Origin: Halochromatium sp.
GTDB lineage: Bacteria; Pseudomonadota; Gammaproteobacteria; Chromatiales; Chromatiaceae
NCBI GenBank assembly: GCA_010912705.1
Contig: POWB01000004.1
Location: 83,121-147,120 of the forward strand
Direction of reading: 5' to 3'
DNA length: 64,000 bases
The notes under the pieces were generated by a model. It did no database searches and was not told where the DNA came from. It saw nothing but the letters and a program-made list of their open reading frames with translations. Position 1 is the first letter of the stretch. Each line of letters begins with the position of its first letter. Both the position numbers and the translations under genes were made by a program. Positions 8,264-16,655 of this stretch are shown piece by piece.

Positions 8264-8299
8264 ACTTGACCGCTGGCTTGACCGCTGGCTTGACAGCTG
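8264..8299. repeat. Three 12-bp tandem repeats between GNAT and AAA genes
   Basis: Three consecutive 12-base units of CTTGACCGCTGG (third unit with one change) lie in the gap between the divergent GNAT and AAA genes. A fourth unit begins but diverges. Placed in a shared promoter region, copy-number change could alter promoter spacing. Confidence 0.8.
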
Positions 8300-8342
8300 G
8301 CTTGCCCCCGGATTGTCGCCTTGACTCCTCGAAGGTACCCTC

Positions 8343-9474
8343 ATGCGCTCCTTCAACACCGAAGGCCCGATCCGCCCCGACGACCATTACAACCTGCCAC
8401 CCCTGACGCGCTGGGATCTCGACCAGGTGCTCAGCCTGATCGAGCAGAAAAAATACTTCCTGCTCCACGCCCCGCGGCAGACCGGCAAGACTTCCTGCCT
8501 GCTCGCACTGATGGCGCATCTGAATCGCGATGGGCGCTATCGGGCGGTCTATGCCAACCTCGAACCGGCCCAGGCCTATCGCGAGCAGGTGGATGCGGCG
8601 ATGGCCACGGCAACCCAGGCCATCGTGCAGGGCGCACGCTGCTGGCTTGGCGACGAGCAGGCCGAAGCCGTGGCGACCGAGGTTCTCGAGAGTCCCGCGC
8701 GGCATCTCGCCTTGCAGAATTTTCTCGCCCGGTGGTGTGCGCGTTCGACTCAGCCCCTGGTGCTGTTGCTCGATGAGGTCGACGCCCTGGTCGGCGACAC
8801 CCTGCTCTCCCTGCTGCGCCAACTGCGCGCCGGCTACCCGCAGCGCCCGACGGCCTTCCCGCACACAGTCGTGCTCTGCGGCGTGCGCAATCTGCGCGAC
8901 TACCGCATCCACGCCCGCTCCGAGCGCGAGGTCATCACCGGCGGCAGCGCCTTTAACATCAAGGCCAAGTCGCTGCGCCTGGGCGACTTCAGCGCCGAGG
9001 AGACGCGCACCCTGTTGCTCGAGCACACGCAAGAAACCGGGCAGGTCTTCACGCCAGAGGCGCTGGAGCAGGTCTGGACACTGACCCAGGGCCAGCCCTG
9101 GTTGGTCAATGCGTTGGCCTATCGGGCCTGTTTCGAGCTGCCCGTCGGCCGTGACCGGACCCAACCGATCACCCAAGCGCTAATCGATCAGGCCAAGGAG
9201 CAGATGATCTTGGAGCGGGTGACCCATCTTGATCAGCTCGCTCATAAGCTGCAAGAGCCGCGCGTGCGCCGCGTGATCGAGCCGATGCTTGCTGGAACCG
9301 CGCTCGGCGATGTGGCCGAAGCAGCTCGATGCCTATCTGGCGGGACTCGGTCTGGACTGCGGCTGGCTGGTGATCTTCGATCGGCGCAGCGGGCAGCCAC
9401 CGATCGAGGCGCGCACCGGCAGTGAGCAGATGACGAGCCCGGAGGGACGGCGGATCGTGCTGGTGCGCGCTTGA
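8343..9474 (+). pseudogene. AAA ATPase/PD-(D/E)XK nuclease with internal deletion and frameshift
   Basis: The first 320 codons encode an AAA-type ATPase: Walker A HAPRQTGKTS near residue 42, Walker B VLLLDEVDAL near residue 140, and sensor region VVLCGVRNLRDYR. At about 9300-9325 the frame changes. The next reading frame gives QLDAYLAGLGLDCGWLVIFD and then GRRIVLVRA, which is the C-terminal strand set of the nuclease domain usually found in such proteins. About 150 residues, including the nuclease active site, are missing and the frame is shifted, so the annotated frame runs on into unrelated sequence to 9425. It is a decayed gene. Confidence 0.82.
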
Positions 9475-9657
9475 ACGATGCAGCGCGGCCATGCTCGCTG
9501 CGCTCACCTCCAGCGGCGCTTGGCCAACCAGAACAAACGCTGCTACGACCTGGCAGCCTCGGGTGAGACGGCTGTCCCGCAGCCAGCACGACCCGCCTAG
9601 AATGCACTCAGTCATTACAGTCAGTGATCACAAAAAGAGCTTGGCGGAGGCAACCCC

Positions 9658-10239
9658 ATGACAACCGTTCTCAACAATCGCTTCGTCCCCCTTGCAGACT
9701 ATTTCGCCTTGGATTCCGAGACCGCGCGCGAGCGTTGGGAGTGGCGCAACGGTGATGTCTACTGCATGACCGGCGCCCAGCCAGAGCACAATCTCTGTTG
9801 CGCCAATCTCATCGGCGAACTGCGCGCCGGGCTGCGTGGCTCTCGGTGTCGGACCTTCCCCAGCGACCAACGCGTCAAGGTCCATGCGGGGAGTCCTTAC
9901 CTCTATCCCGATGTCACGGTCGCCTGCGATCCGCGCTACACCAACATCAATGGCCTGCGCACACTGCTCAACCCGGTGCTCATCGTCGAGATCCTCTCGC
10001 CCAGCACGGCCCAGGACGACAAGGGCACCAAGTTCATGCAATACCAAACGATCGAGTCACTGGCCGATTACCTGCTGGTCGATTCCAGCGAGGCCGCCGT
10101 GCTGCATTACCGCAAGGAGGGCGAGGTCTGGACGCCGCAGTTGTTCGAGCAGGCCAGCGACTCGATCGAGCTATCGGGATTGGACGTCGCGTTACCCTTG
10201 GCCGAGATCTATCTCGACACCGGACTGCTGCCGAGCTGA
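9658..10239 (+). CDS. Uma2-family (DUF820) protein, copy 2
   Basis: A 193-residue Uma2 protein, about 91% identical to the one at 5385. The sequence from the SDQRVKVHAG region to the stop is almost unchanged between copies, while the first third differs at about 15 positions. It contains the same PDVTVAC and IVEILSPSTAQDDKG nuclease-like core. The similarity extends upstream into the leader (common block around TGTCCCGCAGCCAGC) and about 35 bases past the stop. Both copies are intact, so both may be expressed; their function is unknown. Confidence 0.85.
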   Translation: MTTVLNNRFVPLADYFALDSETARERWEWRNGDVYCMTGAQPEHNLCCANLIGELRAGLRGSRCRTFPSDQRVKVHAGSPYLYPDVTVACDPRYTNINGLRTLLNPVLIVEILSPSTAQDDKGTKFMQYQTIESLADYLLVDSSEAAVLHYRKEGEVWTPQLFEQASDSIELSGLDVALPLAEIYLDTGLLPS

Positions 10240-10422
10240 GATCGCTCGCGGTCAGCGGACGAGCCCGCTGAACAAAGCAGGATCAACGCAGCGCTCGATG
10301 GCTTTGCTGCCCCCATGGACATCACTCATCCCTGCCCCAGCACGCCAGCCGCAAGTAACCCCCAAGAAATAGAACTCCCTGTCGACGGCACTCCGGAAAG
10401 ACAGAGACTGAGCAACATCGCC

Positions 10423-10988
10423 TTAACTCGACACCTTGGCAACAGGCTCAACGCCCTGCGCTCCCTCAGTCCCAAGATAGAAGCGCCGGTAGAAAGACAG
10501 ACTCAGATGCACCAAGCCAATCAGCACCGGCACCTCGACCAAGGGGCCGATCACCGTGGCGAAGGCGACCGGTGAGGCGATACCAAACACGGCGATGGCG
10601 ACCGCAATCGCCAACTCGAAATTGTTACCAGAGGCGGTGAAGGCCACCGAGGCACTGCGCGGATAATCGGCACCGACGCGCCAAGCGAGAAAGAAGCTGC
10701 TCAGGAACATCAGCACGAAATAGGCCGACAGCGGCAGTGCGATCCAAAGCACATCCAGCGGTTGCTCAATGATCTGCTGGCCTTGGGTGCTGAACATCAC
10801 GACGATGGTGAACAGTAAGGCGACCAGCGTGATCGGCGAGATAGGCCCTGGTTGAAGGCGGCCACTGCCTCAGGCAACAGCGAGCCAAGCGCAACACCCA
10901 GCGCCATGGCCAGGAAAATCGAATAGCGCCTGATTGACCGGAACGACTTGAACAGATCGACTGTAGCCGATGAAATTGAACCGATCAA
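10423..10988 (-). pseudogene. ACR3-type arsenite efflux pump with large internal deletion
   Basis: Two minus-strand pieces of one ACR3 gene. The 5' piece encodes [20 protein letters not shown], the first membrane segment of ACR3. The 3' piece reads [20 protein letters not shown], then [20 protein letters not shown] and [17 protein letters not shown], the conserved second half. They meet near 10850 in different frames, and about 160 residues of a 350-residue protein are missing. The pump cannot work. Its presence 5.6 kb from arsJ suggests it once belonged to the same arsenic island, later split by the GNAT/Uma2 module. Confidence 0.85.
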
Positions 10989-11026
10989 CTTGAGCTCATT
11001 ACACTGAACTGGTCACACCTGCACCC

Positions 11027-11527
11027 ATGACACTCCCTGCAACCCGAACCTGGTGGCTCCTCATCGCCGGCGGCAGCGCGCTGCTGGCACTCGCGAGCAT
11101 CCTGCTGACCGCATGGCTGGCACTGCAACCCTGCCACCTGTGCATCTTTCAGCGCCTGCTCTACATGCTGATGGCGCCGCTCGCGCTGATCGCAGCCTTC
11201 AGCACAGGGCTTGGCCGGCGCATCACCGGCACACTGGTCGCACTAACGGCCTTCGCTGGCACGGTCACCGCGACCTATCAGACCTGGCTGCAGTTACAAC
11301 CCGCCGGTAGCGTCTCCTGCGTCGGGGCCGAGATGGGCCCCATCGAACGGCTCGTAGAATGGCTCGGGATGCAGCAGCCCATGCTGTTCATGGCCACCGG
11401 CTTCTGCGAGGACGAGGGGTTGGTCATCCTCGGTCTTGCCTTGGCGCAATGGGCGCTGATCTGCTTCTTCTTGATGCTGGTACTCAGCCTCTGGCTACTT
11501 GCGCGGACGCATGCTGAACGCGCCTGA
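11027..11527 (+). CDS. dsbB: Disulfide bond formation protein DsbB
   Basis: A 166-residue inner-membrane protein with four hydrophobic segments. The first periplasmic loop holds the redox pair CHLC (near residue 40) in LQPCHLCIFQRLLYM. The second loop holds Cys in SCVGAEMGP and another in GFCEDEG, matching the two disulfides of DsbB that pass electrons from DsbA to quinone. The length matches the family. It is divergent from the ACR3 remnant with only 38 bases between, so its promoter may reach into that remnant. It appears intact. Confidence 0.92.
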   Translation: MTLPATRTWWLLIAGGSALLALASILLTAWLALQPCHLCIFQRLLYMLMAPLALIAAFSTGLGRRITGTLVALTAFAGTVTATYQTWLQLQPAGSVSCVGAEMGPIERLVEWLGMQQPMLFMATGFCEDEGLVILGLALAQWALICFFLMLVLSLWLLARTHAERA

Positions 11528-11651
11528 TTCAGCGATGCGGTTCGATGCCCGCATGCCAGAACCCTAGCGCCCAAACCCTGAAGCGATGAACCGAAAAGAA
11601 GTGCGGCTCAAATCGCCCCTGCATCAGAAGGTCGCAACGGCCAGGTCGGCC

Positions 11652-12098
11652 TCAATCGGCTGCTTCATTACAGGCCGCGACGACCTTGAGCAAGTAGCGC
11701 ATGGTGGCCTCGGTCGCCGGTGCCAGATCGCGGGCAGCCTTCTCGGATGCAATCAGATAGCCCTTGTCACGGCGGATGATCCAGCCTAGACGCGCCAGAT
11801 CGTTTACCTTGCGGCGGACGGTCTCGCGCGGAATGCCGCTGTACTCGGCAATGGACTGAAGATTGATCGGCGCGGTATCGGCTTCCGGCCTATCCAACGT
11901 CATGAAGCGATCGTAAGACATACGCGCGATGCGGCCCCTTGCAAGGGTGCGCGCGCCAATGATCGCCAGCACCAACATGCGGTCAAGATCGCCGCCAAAG
12001 TGCCGTCGCAGCGTCACCAATAGCTCGGCAAAGGCATCGTTGTGCGCGGGCCAGATGTGGCCAAAGTGGGTCTTGAGGTTGTCTTGATCGAAGCTCAT
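11652..12098 (-). CDS. Winged-helix DNA-binding regulator
   Basis: A 148-residue protein with a helix-turn-helix at about residues 80-108 (NLQSIAEYSGIPRETVRRKV), close in pattern to Crp- or MarR-type winged helices (recognition helix PRETVRRKVNDL). The N-terminal 75 residues are helical and contain ARTLARGRIARMSYD. No sensor domain is recognised. It is transcribed away from the BCCT fragment and betaine-binding gene, with 52 bases between, and may regulate them. The exact family is not known to me. Confidence 0.65.
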   Translation of the reverse strand: MSFDQDNLKTHFGHIWPAHNDAFAELLVTLRRHFGGDLDRMLVLAIIGARTLARGRIARMSYDRFMTLDRPEADTAPINLQSIAEYSGIPRETVRRKVNDLARLGWIIRRDKGYLIASEKAARDLAPATEATMRYLLKVVAACNEAAD

Positions 12099-12150
12099 CG
12101 CGAATACACTGGGTCGCCAGAGACGTTCTCACATCAGCCCGCGATATCAA

Positions 12151-12405
12151 CCGCTCGGCTGCTTGATCTGGGCGCTGATCATCCTGGCGATCACCATCGC
12201 CACCTTGCTGAGTGGCAGTGTCGAGGTCGCCAAGACCCTGGCCGTCACCGGGGCGATCCCCTTCGCGCTGGTCTTGTTGCTGCAGATCGTCGCCTTCCTG
12301 CGCACGCTGCGGGACGAGGAGCGGCCGCTGGCGGCGGCTGCCAAGACCCCCAATGCTGCCAATGCTGCCACGACTTCCACGGCTGCGGTTGCAGAGCGGA
12401 GGTGA
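12151..12405 (+). pseudogene. C-terminal fragment of a BCCT betaine/choline transporter
   Basis: About 80 codons encode a membrane tail with IATLLSGSVEVAKTLAVTG and IPFALVLLLQIVAFLRTLRD, which matches the last helix of BCCT-family transporters. No start or N-terminal transport core remains (a full protein is over 500 residues). It stops six bases before the betaine-binding protein gene, so an osmolyte-uptake operon probably existed here and lost its first gene by deletion at about 12150. Confidence 0.7.
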
Positions 12406-12410
12406 CCGGC

Positions 12411-13382
12411 ATGACCTTCATCAGCCTCGTTCGCCAGCGAGACGTCTCTCGCCGCCCGGCCGCTCTCATCACGCTCCTGGCCGTCTTCACGCTTGCCGGC
12501 TGCAGCGACATCGAGCGTCCGATCCGGGTCGGCGCCAAGGATTTCGCCGAGCAGCAGATCGCGGCTCAACTCCTCGCTCAGACCTTTCAAGCCCAGGGCA
12601 TCGCCGCTGAGGTGGACGACACCAAGCGGACCGGGCTCGGCGCCATCGGCGCCGTTTGGGTGGGTGAGATCGATCTCTACCTGGACTACACCGGCTCGCT
12701 GCTCGGTTTGTCCGGAGAACCGCTGGCCGACAACCCGGCGGTTTCCTACGCCGCAGCCGAGCAAGCCGTCGCGCCCTTCGGCCTGGCACTTGGGCCGATG
12801 CTCGGCTTCAGCAATGACTATGCCGTGCTCGCGCGTCCCGGTTCTGCCACCGCCGCACATCCGGCAACACTCAGCGGGCTCGCGGATGACCAACGGGTGT
12901 TACGCATCGGCATGACCGAGGAATTCCGCGCCCGCGCCCGGGATGGCTACGAGCCCTTGGTCCGCCACTATGGGCTGCGCGCCGAACCGGCGTTGCTGGT
13001 CGCGAGCACGCCGGCAGGCAAAGACCAGCTCTACACCGCGCTGCTGGATGGCGAGATCGATCTCGCGGTCGGCTTCGTCACCGACCCGCAGATCACGGAA
13101 TTCGGCCTCGTGGTGCTGGCCGATGACGGCGACTTCTTCCCCGCCTATGCCGCTGCCCCGGTCACGCGCGCAGCACTCTTGCAACGTCGTCCGCCGGTCG
13201 CGGAGGCCCTGGCGACACTCGAGGACCGCGTCAGTACCGAGGCCATGCGCGACCTCATCGCTGAGGTGACCACCCTCGGGACCGACCCCTATGATGCGGT
13301 GGCCCGCTTCCTCGACCCGCAGCTCTCTCCTTCCGCGCCCAGGCATCCCAGGTGCGCGATGGCGAGCTCGACGGGCTCTTGA
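12411..13382 (+). CDS. Glycine betaine/choline ABC-type substrate-binding lipoprotein (OpuAC/ProX type)
   Basis: A 323-residue secreted protein. The N-terminus ends in the lipobox LAGC (Cys near residue 29). The binding domain begins with RVGAKDFAEQQIAAQLLAQT and continues with DLYLDYTGSL, LRIGMTEEF and DLAVGFVTDP, as in OpuAC/ProX family proteins. Start ATG 12411 has GGAGG eight bases upstream. The family domain ends near AVARFLD (about 13312); the last 20 residues after this are probably not original, because another gene fragment is joined there. It likely binds a betaine-like solute, but no ATPase or permease gene is nearby, so its transporter is missing. Confidence 0.78.
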   Translation: MTFISLVRQRDVSRRPAALITLLAVFTLAGCSDIERPIRVGAKDFAEQQIAAQLLAQTFQAQGIAAEVDDTKRTGLGAIGAVWVGEIDLYLDYTGSLLGLSGEPLADNPAVSYAAAEQAVAPFGLALGPMLGFSNDYAVLARPGSATAAHPATLSGLADDQRVLRIGMTEEFRARARDGYEPLVRHYGLRAEPALLVASTPAGKDQLYTALLDGEIDLAVGFVTDPQITEFGLVVLADDGDFFPAYAAAPVTRAALLQRRPPVAEALATLEDRVSTEAMRDLIAEVTTLGTDPYDAVARFLDPQLSPSAPRHPRCAMASSTGS

Positions 13383-13885
13383 TCATGGCCGAGACCGGAC
13401 ATCCGCTCATCGACGAGCTGCTCGCATCGGGTCTCAGGCTTGCTCCGATTGACAACTGGCGCACAAGCGGTAATCGCCTGGCCTTCCCCTTCCTGCAGCC
13501 GGTGACCCTCCCGGCTGACAGCTATCCGGGGCAGAAGCAGCCCCTGCGCACCCTCGGCAGTCAGGTGGTGCTGGCGGCAGCGCGCCCAGACCCGGCCGAC
13601 GCCGTCGGCGTGGTCGGACCAGGCTCAGCAGCCATCGGTCAGAACCTGCCGGTCGCTGCGGGTACCGTCGCCCGCATTCGCGAGGCGCTGGATATGGACG
13701 TGCGCCTGGACCCGAGCCTGCCGGCCGCCCTGGTCGCCTTTCAGCCGCCACCGGAGCGACGCGACGGCATCGGCATCTCGCCTGTTGGATCGCTCGCCAA
13801 CCTGGCTGTGATCATCGCCCTTGTGGTGTTGATTCGACTGTACTTGCGGCATCCAGCCCAGCCTTCGTCCAGCGATGGACGCTAG
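13319..13885 (+). pseudogene. C-terminal part of a TAXI/TRAP-type solute-binding protein
   Basis: An open frame without a proper start, reading SFRAQASQVRDGELDGLLIM, then HPLIDELLASG and LQPVTLPADSYPGQ, the pattern of the second lobe of TAXI-family TRAP solute-binding proteins. Near the end, LANLAVIIALVVLIRLYL is a membrane anchor. A GTG at 13352 could start translation, but the N-terminal lobe would be absent. The piece begins where the betaine-binding protein ends, in a different frame, which points to a deletion joining two genes. Family assignment is by eye. Confidence 0.5.
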
Positions 13886-13964
13886 GGCAACCGGAGGTTA
13901 GCCGCGCCTGCCATGAGATCCCGCTCCCATCCAAGAAGACGACCGCCGCGGAGGCCGCGAATCC

Positions 13965-14591
13965 ATGTCCAATTCAACCGATGATCAGGCACAGATGTCA
14001 GCAGCCATTCGCGAGCTTACTGCATCCCTGCGGCGATTCGAGGCGCGTTATGAGGCCGCGCGTCGGAGCGAGCGCCGGCTTCGGATCGGACTTGTATTCA
14101 GCACGCTGCTGATCCTCGGCGGCGGGATCTATCTCGGCTTTATCGCCACAACGGACTTCGTTGCTCAGATCGCGCCGCCCCGAGTTGCCCAGATCGATCC
14201 CGAAGCCGCGCTGGAGCGACGAGCGCAGCTCCTTGCGAGCCTGGAGCCCGCGGAACGTGCACGGCTCGAGCAATTCGAGGCGCAAACCGCCCTGGTGCGG
14301 GAATACGTTCAGGTTTCGCCCGAGTTTAATGCTGGGGCGACGGTGGCACTGGTGCTGTCAAGCATGAGTCGCTCTGTCGAGGTCATGCCGGCACTCTACC
14401 GCGTCGTCGCAGCGATGGCAGACGACATGCGTGCCATGAACGCCCGACTTGCGGAAATGGACCGCAAAATGGACGCGCTGCCGGTACTCGCCACCCAAGT
14501 CCAGGGGATGCGCGTGGAAATGGCCATCATGGCCGCGAGCGTCGATTCAACGATGGGCCGCGCTGGACGCATGCTGCCCTGGAACTGGTGA
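13965..14591 (+). CDS. Membrane-anchored coiled-coil protein of unknown function
   Basis: A 208-residue protein with a short polar N-terminus, a probable helix at residues 10-35, one membrane segment (LRIGLVFSTLLILGGGIYLG, about 42-61), and a long helical, probably coiled-coil region including AALERRAQLLASLEPAERAR. The C-terminal third has heptad-like spacing of Met and Leu (MRAMNARLAEMDRKMDALP). I do not recognise the family. The topology resembles periplasmic anchors or MCP-like stalks. The next frame downstream is a pump fragment that starts at its stop codon. Confidence 0.5.
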   Translation: MSNSTDDQAQMSAAIRELTASLRRFEARYEAARRSERRLRIGLVFSTLLILGGGIYLGFIATTDFVAQIAPPRVAQIDPEAALERRAQLLASLEPAERARLEQFEAQTALVREYVQVSPEFNAGATVALVLSSMSRSVEVMPALYRVVAAMADDMRAMNARLAEMDRKMDALPVLATQVQGMRVEMAIMAASVDSTMGRAGRMLPWNW

Positions 14592-14775
14592 GGGCATTGA
14601 CCTTGGCCCCGCAACTCGGCGTCAGCCAGGCGCAGATCGATGCCGCGCTGGGTGAGCACAATGCGGTCTCAGCCGCGGGCGACCTCGCGATTGGTCCGCA
14701 GCGCATCCGCATCGTCCCCAAGGGCGCGGCCGACTCGGTGGCCGCGATCGGCAACATCGTCGGCGCAGGCGGCGG
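14588..14775 (+). pseudogene. Internal fragment of an RND efflux pump
   Basis: About 60 codons that match the porter domain of RND (AcrB/HAE1) pumps: QLGVSQAQIDAALGEHNAVS, then GPQRIRIVPKGAADSVAAIG and a short GAGGGDQLI. In full pumps this stretch lies near residues 180-250 of about 1030. Both ends are missing. The frame continues to 14920 with no pump similarity. It is a relic of a deleted pump gene. Confidence 0.7.
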
Positions 14776-14794
14776 CGATCAGCTGATCTTCCCT

Positions 14795-14807
14795 GCCCAT
14801 TTTGGGC
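14795..14807. repeat. Recurring palindrome GCCCAT(T/A)TTGGGC, site 1
   Basis: A 13-base near-perfect palindrome, GCCCATTTTGGGC. The same motif occurs at 17683-17697 and 25364-25378. It could form a short hairpin. See the finding on this family. Confidence 0.5.
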
Positions 14808-14885
14808 ACAAAGACGCAGCAATCAGCACAAGCACTGCGATCGATGCCTTAAACTGCAACCAAGCCATTCATCGGGGACAGATCC

Positions 14886-15356
14886 ATGTCGAATCCGCAG
14901 AGCGCCTCGGCGCCGCATGAATCGAAGATCGCAGTCGGCGCAGCGATCACAGGTGTCATCAATGGGCTGATCAACGGCGCCATACAGTGGTATCTGCTCG
15001 CCGGTCACGACCCGCTACCGCTCACCGTCGACTGCATTTCCAACGACGAGCACACCGTCTTCGGCGCTGCAGTTCCGCTAGCGGTCAGTCTCGCCATGAT
15101 CCTGACGGCCGTCGCCTACACCACCGTCAAGCCACCAAGGCCACCCTTCTACCCGACCTTTCTGTGGATGACGGTCAAGCACGGTTTCTTCGCGTTGGGC
15201 GTCATCGTCACCTTCGCGGTGCTCTGGCAACGGCTCTTTGGCTCGGTGATCGTCTCGCTCCCCGTTGGGGTCGTCATGCTCGGACTGGTCGCTGGTGTAG
15301 TGGCGGCCACGGTCAATTACATGACGATTCGAGCGACTGTGATCCGAACGGCCTGA
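14886..15356 (+). CDS. Four-helix hypothetical membrane protein
   Basis: A 156-residue protein with four hydrophobic segments: IAVGAAITGVINGLINGAIQ (about 15-34), AVPLAVSLAMILTAVAY (about 62-78), FFALGVIVTFAVLW (about 101-114) and LPVGVVMLGLVAGVVAATVN (about 125-144). No catalytic motif is seen. Start ATG 14886 follows a weak purine-rich stretch (GGGACAG). I do not recognise the family. It is one of the few intact frames between fragments, so it may be a retained gene or a small accessory one. Confidence 0.5.
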   Translation: MSNPQSASAPHESKIAVGAAITGVINGLINGAIQWYLLAGHDPLPLTVDCISNDEHTVFGAAVPLAVSLAMILTAVAYTTVKPPRPPFYPTFLWMTVKHGFFALGVIVTFAVLWQRLFGSVIVSLPVGVVMLGLVAGVVAATVNYMTIRATVIRTA

Positions 15357-15730
15357 GCAGATCCACAACCCATCGCTATCGCATGCTGTGAAACCGGCCC
15401 CTGCGCTTGCTCCAGCCCTCAATCCGCCGGTTTCCAAGTTTCCAAAGACGGCCCGATGGCCTCAATGGGGCACTGGCGCCAAAAGCTCCAGAACAACTGC
15501 AGCTGCGCCGTATTCCAGGGTTTCGCGTCAACGTCAGCCGCGTCTTCGATGGCCACACCAGGGAAGGCGATGCCGGTGGCCTGGGACGAAGAACCCTGGG
15601 AAGTGGCGTTCAACAGCCCGGGCTGGGCTAGGGCATAGCCCTTCTCTGGCTGCCGACTGCCTTGTGGTCAGCGAGGAATCGGCTATATTTGCCTGGGTGT
15701 CCTCAGAAACTTGCCCAGGAGCGCCCAGAC
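15357..15730. other. Intergenic stretch without a convincing gene
   Basis: About 370 bases lie between the four-helix protein and the monooxygenase-like protein. A minus-strand frame of 64 codons (15419-15613) and overlapping plus-strand frames exist, but none has a clear start signal or known domain. No promoter or repeat stands out. Confidence 0.4.
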
Positions 15731-16042
15731 TTGTACTGCTCGATTCGCCGCTACCAGCTCATCAAGGGAACGCCTGATCTTGTGCGCGAAAAGGCGGAGA
15801 CCGTCTTCATGCCGCGCATCAAAGCCCTCGACGGTTTCGTCAGCTACTCCCTCATCGTCACCGGACTCGGTGCCGACGGACTGCCGGGTATCGTGACCCT
15901 GAGCCTGTTTGATACTGCCGAGCAGGCCATGGCATCGAGCAAGCTCGCCGCCGCCTGGGCGCGTGAGATGAGCGCGTTCTTCTCGCTGGAGAAACTTGGC
16001 GAAGAGTCCGGGCAGATTGCTTGCCAAGCGGAAGCAGATTAG
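15731..16042 (+). CDS. ABM-like (dimeric alpha-beta barrel) protein
   Basis: A 103-residue protein with a ferredoxin-like alpha-beta pattern: CSIRRYQLIKGTPDLVREKA, then MPRIKALDGFVSYSLIVTG, then IVTLSLFDTAEQAMASSKLA. This is the layout of antibiotic-biosynthesis-monooxygenase (ABM) and similar dimeric barrels. The start is probably the TTG at 15731, with AGGAG about ten bases upstream; a longer frame would begin at 15662 without similarity. The substrate is unknown. It is flanked by gene fragments, so its partners may be lost. Confidence 0.55.
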   Translation: MYCSIRRYQLIKGTPDLVREKAETVFMPRIKALDGFVSYSLIVTGLGADGLPGIVTLSLFDTAEQAMASSKLAAAWAREMSAFFSLEKLGEESGQIACQAEAD

Positions 16043-16202
16043 CCAGCCGTGCGTCACGGCCGATCGGCCACGCTGTCGGTGTCTCTATCCTGTTCTCACC
16101 AGACCGTCGCGCACAGCAGCAGCCACCCGAGGCTTCGCGTCATCGACGTCAGCAACGCCGAAGGCGCGGTCAGCGCATGTGAAAACATCGATGTCGGCGA
16201 TT

Positions 16203-16243
16203 ATCCTTGCAGATCTCAAGCAACACTTTTAATTTGCAAGGAT
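16203..16243. promoter_or_regulatory. Inverted repeat overlapping the DUF4143 start codon
   Basis: ATCCTTGCAGAT (16203-16214) and ATTTGCAAGGAT (16232-16243) are inverted repeats with one mismatch and a 17-base spacer. The right arm covers the ATG at 16242. It could be an operator that represses translation or transcription of the next gene. Confidence 0.4.
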
Positions 16244-16655
16244 GATACCTCGCACCATCGGCTCAAAGGTCGAAGCTGCCTTGGCACGCCAGGCCGCGGT
16301 CGCCCTCATCGGCCCGCGCCAGGTCGGCAAGACTACCCTCGCCCACGAGATCGCCAGGACTCGGCCGTCGATCTACCTGGACCTCGAAGCCGCGGCAGAC
16401 AGGGACAAGCTCTCCGACCCTGTGCTCTTCCTCGACAGACATGTCGACAAGCTCGTCATTCTCGACGAGATCGAGGTCAACCACCCAGTCTCCCTGGAGC
16501 CCGAGCGGTTGCCAAGCGATAACTTATTCTTGGCACGGCAAGCACTGCGCAGAATCTTGGAGCGCCAACTGCGCCAGCCTGTCGATCTCGTCGTTAATCC
16601 GGGACAGCCGACTGCCTTTATGCGGCAAGCACGCGCGGAAGGACAACAGCTATGA
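16242..16655 (+). pseudogene. DUF4143 ATPase N-terminus fused to an MNT-like nucleotidyltransferase C-terminus
   Basis: A 137-codon frame made of two parts. Residues 1-75 are the N-terminus of a DUF4143-type P-loop ATPase: Walker A LIGPRQVGKTT (about 22-32) and Walker B KLVILDEI (about 69-76). A full protein has about 400 residues. From about residue 86 the frame reads FLARQALRRILERQL and then PVDLVVNPGQPTAFMRQARA, which fits the tail of a small nucleotidyltransferase. The two halves were joined by a deletion near 16470-16500. The stop overlaps the next start (ATGA at 16652), as expected for an MNT followed by its HEPN partner. Confidence 0.6.

Noticed and set aside
9169..9615. Minus-strand frames opposite the AAA-nuclease pseudogene tail
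   Set aside because: They are antisense to recognisable ATPase and nuclease pieces and have no start signal.
12042..12410. N-terminal extension of the betaine-binding protein frame
   Set aside because: The true start is ATG 12411, with a ribosome-binding site, signal peptide and lipobox. The extension overlaps the BCCT fragment in another frame.
15419..15613. 64-codon minus-strand frame between two genes
   Set aside because: No ribosome-binding site, domain or conserved feature could be seen; overlapping frames exist on the other strand.
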